A DNA stretch of 7,288 nt from Oxalobacteraceae bacterium (GTDB lineage Bacteria > Pseudomonadota > Gammaproteobacteria > Burkholderiales > Burkholderiaceae_D). The translations under genes and the position numbers were made by a program. The DNA lies in contig PKWO01000576.1 of NCBI GenBank assembly GCA_003132085.1, positions 11,878 through 19,165 on the forward strand, in the 5' to 3' direction. Under the pieces are notes generated by a model. That model did not search any database. It had not been told where the DNA came from and saw only the letters and a list, made by a program, of their open reading frames with translations. Shown here piece after piece: positions 4,224 through 7,288 of this stretch (positions are counted from its first letter, which is position 1; each line of letters opens with the position of its first letter).

Positions 4224-6521
4224 TTATCTCTCTAAGCGGCGCGGTGAATAAATCAGGGTAATTCCCTGCAAGGTATGCGACTGATATTGCGCGTAATTGC
4301 TATAAATAAGGAACGAGATATTTTTCTCGGTACCCTCAATCGCCAAATTCGGTGCGGAAATTATTTGAGAATCCCATGAAAACTTATCGAAAGTGAACTG
4401 ATCCCAATAACCGCCGCCACCCGGCAGTCCGGTATCGGGAACGGTCGCGGAAGGCTGCACGTCCGGATTTCCATATCCCATGTCATATGAGATATTGAGC
4501 TTCGAATAGGCTGCAACCACACCCTCAAACACAGCTCTGCGATAACGCTTTCGCACGCGAGGCGATCTGCTGTGATTGAACGCAACGCGTATCCATGCCT
4601 CAATCGGATTACCGTCCTGGCTGGTGCCGATGTTGTCTTGGTACACGAGGCCATTGTCGGAGCCGAAATAAGTTACTTCCTGTCCATCGTTAGACCGGTT
4701 ATCCGTGCAGATGCAGCGCACATTCAGCCCATAATTCAGCGGCATAATGCCCGTCGGCTTGTCACCTGTCAGCCCAACAGCCAAGGCCGTACCGTCGCTA
4801 AAATACACGCGGTACTGGTCCTTTTGATGCAGGGAATTTGAAGCGATCGCCAGGCCCTGCTTTTTGTTAACCAACGTCTGGATCTCGTGCGAGATCGAGT
4901 TGTAATCGAAGTCGCCGAAGGTCAGTGTAGTAATCAAAGTCTGGATGCCGCGAGAAGTCCAGCCATAGGTATTGTTACTCACCGGCTGCATCGTGAACGG
5001 CGCGAACCCCATATCCCAAATCGACGTGATCAAGTTGAAGTTTGCCGTCGACGATCCGTACATCGTGTACAAGTGTCGATCGGTAAAAATAGACATCGTC
5101 GAGCCAGTTACGTAAGTGCCGCCGTTTGGCACAAATCCGGTGATCGAATCGCCAATACCGATGTCGCCGGCACCGTTGATCGCATCCCAATTATAAGGAT
5201 TTCCCAAGGCGCTTATCATCAAATTTCCGTAGATCGACAGCCACAGCATTTCCTTGAAGTTGACGACGTGCGAAGGCATGTCAGGTGTCGACCCGGTATG
5301 GATCGGAACATAAGTAGTGCCGTCGAACTCGAAGGCCGGATTGACACCATCGACGCCGTACATCTTCTGGCCAGTACTTGACCCGGTAAAGTTGATGTTG
5401 CAGAATTCCATTTTCCCGCCGGGAAGACGTGAGATAACCGTTGGGAGTGACGAAGTGTTCGCCACCATCAATCCGCCGACCGTCAATATCTCGCTGGCGC
5501 TGAATGTACCAGCCGTCGAGGCCACCACAAGATTGCCGACGAGATTGGCAGTCCATGACCCGGTGCGCAGCAAGGATGCAGAAACAGTTGCAGTCGCACC
5601 CGAGGTCGCTCCGGCAATCACATTGCCTGCGTATATGTTGTTGCCGGATGCGGTGCAAGTGATTGTGCCTGTACCGGTGGAAGTTGCCGCCAGCGCCGCG
5701 CCGCCGACAGTTGACGCAAGCTCGAACGTACCAGCCGCAGCCGCCACCAAGTAATAAGTGAAGCTGGCTGTAATCCCCCCAGGAAGGGTTCCGGCGCTGC
5801 TGAAGGTTACCGGCTGACCGTTGACCATGCCATGCGCCGCCCATGTCACCACTGCAGGCGCGGCACCCGTTACCGTGACCGTGCCTGACTTAACCAGCGT
5901 CGCAAGCTGAATCTCAATGCCGAAATTGATCTGCGACCAGCCTGACGCGGTGGCCAGATACATCAAACCAAGCGTGCCGAGAGCATTGTCACGAAACGCA
6001 TATACATTGTTCTTATATAGCTTTACGCCGCGAACAGGACCGGAGCCGGGAACCGCCGATATGTTCGCGCGCAGGTCGTTGGCCGCCAGCAAGTTGTAAT
6101 TTGAATCGTTGCTCGGCATCGAAGCGCCCCCCATCTGCGGTAGCGATGTGATCGTGCCGGCCATGCCGGAATCGTTCAACCCCTCATTGAGTACGAATGT
6201 CCCAATAAGGCGTCCGACCACAGCCACCGGCGTGAGTTGCAACACCTTGCACGTTGCCCCGCTCGTTGCGCCGGTCAGCATATCGCCTACGTTGATCGCG
6301 CCGGTTTGATTGAGGCTGATCAGAGCGTATTGCGCGGAACTTGGCGACGCATGGCCATCAAAGCGCTCATATCCATCGATGCGCCGGTAGCCGCCGGCAA
6401 TCTCCAGCTCATAATTCTGCGCGTCAAAGCACTTGCCCGGATCAAGCGAAATCGCAGGCGTCATCAAGTCTAAGCCGCCCTGAAGCGGATAGAAGTCTTG
6501 ATTGGTTTTAGGTGTGCTCAT
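4224..6521 (-). CDS. Tail nozzle-like / tail tubular structural protein, 765 aa
   Basis: This is probably the large beta-rich protein forming the distal tail tube or nozzle of a podovirus-type virion. The N-terminus (FYPLQGGLDLMTPAIS at residues 10-25, then a CFDAQNYELEIAGGYRRIDG segment at 31-50) is typical of a family of large tail proteins in phages and prophages. Residues 76-124 hold a segment with TGATSGAT. Residues 215-290 resemble a repeat-type phage domain (HGMVNGQPVTF, LPGGI, YYLVAAAAGTFEL). Residues 294-350 hold a second AGATSGAT segment. The frame then returns to what looks like the core body (LPGGKMEFCNINF onwards) to residue 765. The gene starts 3 bases after the adaptor stop, and the bases upstream contain no good Shine-Dalgarno sequence, so re-initiation by ribosomes from the adaptor gene is likely. 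Function is inferred from family resemblance and position; a P22 gp10 or T7 gp12-like role fits. Confidence 0.65.
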   Translation of the reverse strand: MSTPKTNQDFYPLQGGLDLMTPAISLDPGKCFDAQNYELEIAGGYRRIDGYERFDGHASPSSAQYALISLNQTGAINVGDMLTGATSGATCKVLQLTPVAVVGRLIGTFVLNEGLNDSGMAGTITSLPQMGGASMPSNDSNYNLLAANDLRANISAVPGSGPVRGVKLYKNNVYAFRDNALGTLGLMYLATASGWSQINFGIEIQLATLVKSGTVTVTGAAPAVVTWAAHGMVNGQPVTFSSAGTLPGGITASFTYYLVAAAAGTFELASTVGGAALAATSTGTGTITCTASGNNIYAGNVIAGATSGATATVSASLLRTGSWTANLVGNLVVASTAGTFSASEILTVGGLMVANTSSLPTVISRLPGGKMEFCNINFTGSSTGQKMYGVDGVNPAFEFDGTTYVPIHTGSTPDMPSHVVNFKEMLWLSIYGNLMISALGNPYNWDAINGAGDIGIGDSITGFVPNGGTYVTGSTMSIFTDRHLYTMYGSSTANFNLITSIWDMGFAPFTMQPVSNNTYGWTSRGIQTLITTLTFGDFDYNSISHEIQTLVNKKQGLAIASNSLHQKDQYRVYFSDGTALAVGLTGDKPTGIMPLNYGLNVRCICTDNRSNDGQEVTYFGSDNGLVYQDNIGTSQDGNPIEAWIRVAFNHSRSPRVRKRYRRAVFEGVVAAYSKLNISYDMGYGNPDVQPSATVPDTGLPGGGGYWDQFTFDKFSWDSQIISAPNLAIEGTEKNISFLIYSNYAQYQSHTLQGITLIYSPRRLER
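5472..6296 (-). repeat. Two GATSGAT-containing protein segments within the nozzle-like gene
   Basis: Two segments of the 765-aa protein share a motif: residues 76-124 (bases 6150-6296, core TGATSGATCKV) and residues 294-350 (bases 5472-5642, core AGATSGATATV). Each is followed by a similar pattern in which a G-x-L/F-V stretch precedes a turn and an N/S-E-x-L element (GTFVLNEGL; GTFSASEIL). The DNA is diverged between the copies, so this is an old protein-domain duplication rather than a recent DNA repeat. The HGMVNGQPVTF domain (bases 5652-5879) lies directly upstream of the second copy. Confidence 0.55.
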
Positions 6522-6524
6522 GGG

Positions 6525-7211
6525 TTAGCAAAGCGGCGCGCCGAAGGTCATCGTCGGCAACTGGTCCTGCTGCATCCTCGCCATCAGCGTTTTGAACTCG
6601 CTGGCGCCGCGATCAACCGCCTCCGACGCGCCTTCATACAAGCCATAAGCCAGCAACGCCCTCCAAACGATTGCCATGTGATATTGAACCGGCATCACCG
6701 GGATATCGGTGTCATTCACCATGTAGGAGGCGACCGCGTAATACTCGCCATCCACAGTGTAGCCGCTCGCATCAGGCGTCGCACCCAGCACGAAGTTCTT
6801 TTGCGGATCGATCGTATACAACACCGGGCGCTGCAAGGTCAGCCGCATATTGCCGTACAGGTACAGATTACGAAATTCATCCCAGCCGATATACGGCAGG
6901 ATCATCTCGTTGCTAACGCCCAATCCAACGCTATAGATACGCATGCTGTCGCGCTTCCAATTGCCGAAGTTGGCCGCATTGCACTGCAATGGCGTGTAAG
7001 ACTGCTGCGCGGTCACCGTGTTTGTGTTGAATGCGAATGAACCGCGCAAGAAAAACCAGTCGGCATGCACGTTCTGAATATCCAGCCACGCGTCGTTGAT
7101 CCAGCGGACCAGGCGCAACATTTCGCCGGTTTGATTCTGGCAGCTAACCGGATCCGCACCCGATACGCCCGCCTCGGAGCGCAGACGCTGGACCATCTGA
7201 AGCCAATTCAT
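6525..7211 (-). CDS. Portal adaptor-like protein (podovirus head-tail connector), 228 aa
   Basis: This is probably the adaptor that sits under the portal ring and joins it to the tail nozzle. The evidence is resemblance to the phage adaptor family typified by phage SU10: a helical N-terminus (MNWLQMVQRLRSEAG), then the segment MLRLVRWINDAWLDIQ at about residues 31-46 followed by a W-F/F-L stretch, a beta-rich middle, and a helical C-terminal part with PVQYHMAIVWRALLAYGLYE at about 173-192. The family call is from memory of these signatures, not from a search. The ATG overlaps the upstream stop codon (TAATG) and there is no strong Shine-Dalgarno sequence, so translation is likely coupled. The nozzle-like gene follows after 3 bases, the usual adaptor-then-nozzle order in podoviruses. 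No signal peptide or membrane segment is seen. T7 gp11-type tail tubular protein A would be the functional equivalent. Confidence 0.68.
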   Translation of the reverse strand: MNWLQMVQRLRSEAGVSGADPVSCQNQTGEMLRLVRWINDAWLDIQNVHADWFFLRGSFAFNTNTVTAQQSYTPLQCNAANFGNWKRDSMRIYSVGLGVSNEMILPYIGWDEFRNLYLYGNMRLTLQRPVLYTIDPQKNFVLGATPDASGYTVDGEYYAVASYMVNDTDIPVMPVQYHMAIVWRALLAYGLYEGASEAVDRGASEFKTLMARMQQDQLPTMTFGAPLC

Positions 7212-7288
7212 TACGCCGCTTCAGCCAATACAGCCTTCAGCCACGCGCGCCCGATAGGGTTCTTGTCCTCAATGACCGTGAATGGATA
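7211..7288 (-). CDS. C-terminal end of an unidentified phage gene (partial)
   Basis: Only the last 25 codons and the TAA stop lie inside the window; the gene continues beyond position 7288. The visible tail of the protein is YPFTVIEDKNPIGRAWLKA followed by VLAEAA. I do not recognise it. It is accepted as coding because the frame is open to the window edge and its stop overlaps the start of the next gene (TAATG, sharing one base), the same tight packing used throughout this block. Its position directly upstream of the adaptor-like gene suggests a head or head-tail gene, but this is inference from context only. Confidence 0.6.
   Translation of the reverse strand, partial: YPFTVIEDKNPIGRAWLKAVLAEAA

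Noticed and set aside
4887..7040. Plus-strand frames of 164 (4887-5381), 145 (5317-5754) and 180 (6498-7040) codons
   Set aside because: All are antisense to the nozzle-like and adaptor-like genes, rich in Arg/His or Val/Pro in the way shadow frames are, and without family motifs or good starts.

Overview
The window is a stretch of a tailed-phage or prophage genome, read entirely from the minus strand (transcription runs from position 7288 towards 1). The gene order and recognisable families point to a podovirus-like phage: a portal-adaptor-like protein, then a tail nozzle-like protein, then a tail fibre. The moderately high G+C content and the look of the proteins suggest a Gram-negative, probably betaproteobacterial (Burkholderiales-type) host. 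That host guess comes from general resemblance, not from any marker gene. No integrase, attachment site, tRNA, IS element, CRISPR array or host gene is visible, so free phage and prophage cannot be told apart.

Structural block (7288 to 2523): the last 25 codons of an unidentified gene; a 228-aa adaptor-like protein; a 765-aa tail nozzle-like protein that carries two copies of a GATSGAT-containing segment around a second phage-type domain; a 425-aa tail fibre with a conserved-looking anchor end and a glycine-rich, noticeably more AT-rich distal end; and a 141/145-aa protein that resembles tail-fibre accessory (assembly) proteins. Neighbouring genes overlap or are separated by 1 to 3 bases.

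Lysis block (2500 to 520): after a strong GC hairpin (a probable terminator or attenuator) come five tightly coupled genes. They are a 57-aa holin-like membrane protein, a GH24 lysozyme with an intact E-D-T catalytic triad, a second small membrane protein (68 aa), a 161-aa lipoprotein with a C-terminal hydrophobic segment, and a 213-aa class-3-lipase-like hydrolase with a Ser-Asp-His triad. A natural reading is sequential attack on inner membrane, peptidoglycan and outer membrane. The lipoprotein is a candidate single-gene (unimolecular) spanin, because no Rz/Rz1 pair is visible. The lipase is the least expected member.

Downstream (380 to 1): another minus-strand gene starts and runs off the window. 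Its first 125 residues are rich in Ala, Thr, Ser and Asn, with no Lys or Arg before residue 116. It is probably a further virion protein, which would place the lysis block inside the structural region. All long plus-strand open frames appear to be shadows of these genes.
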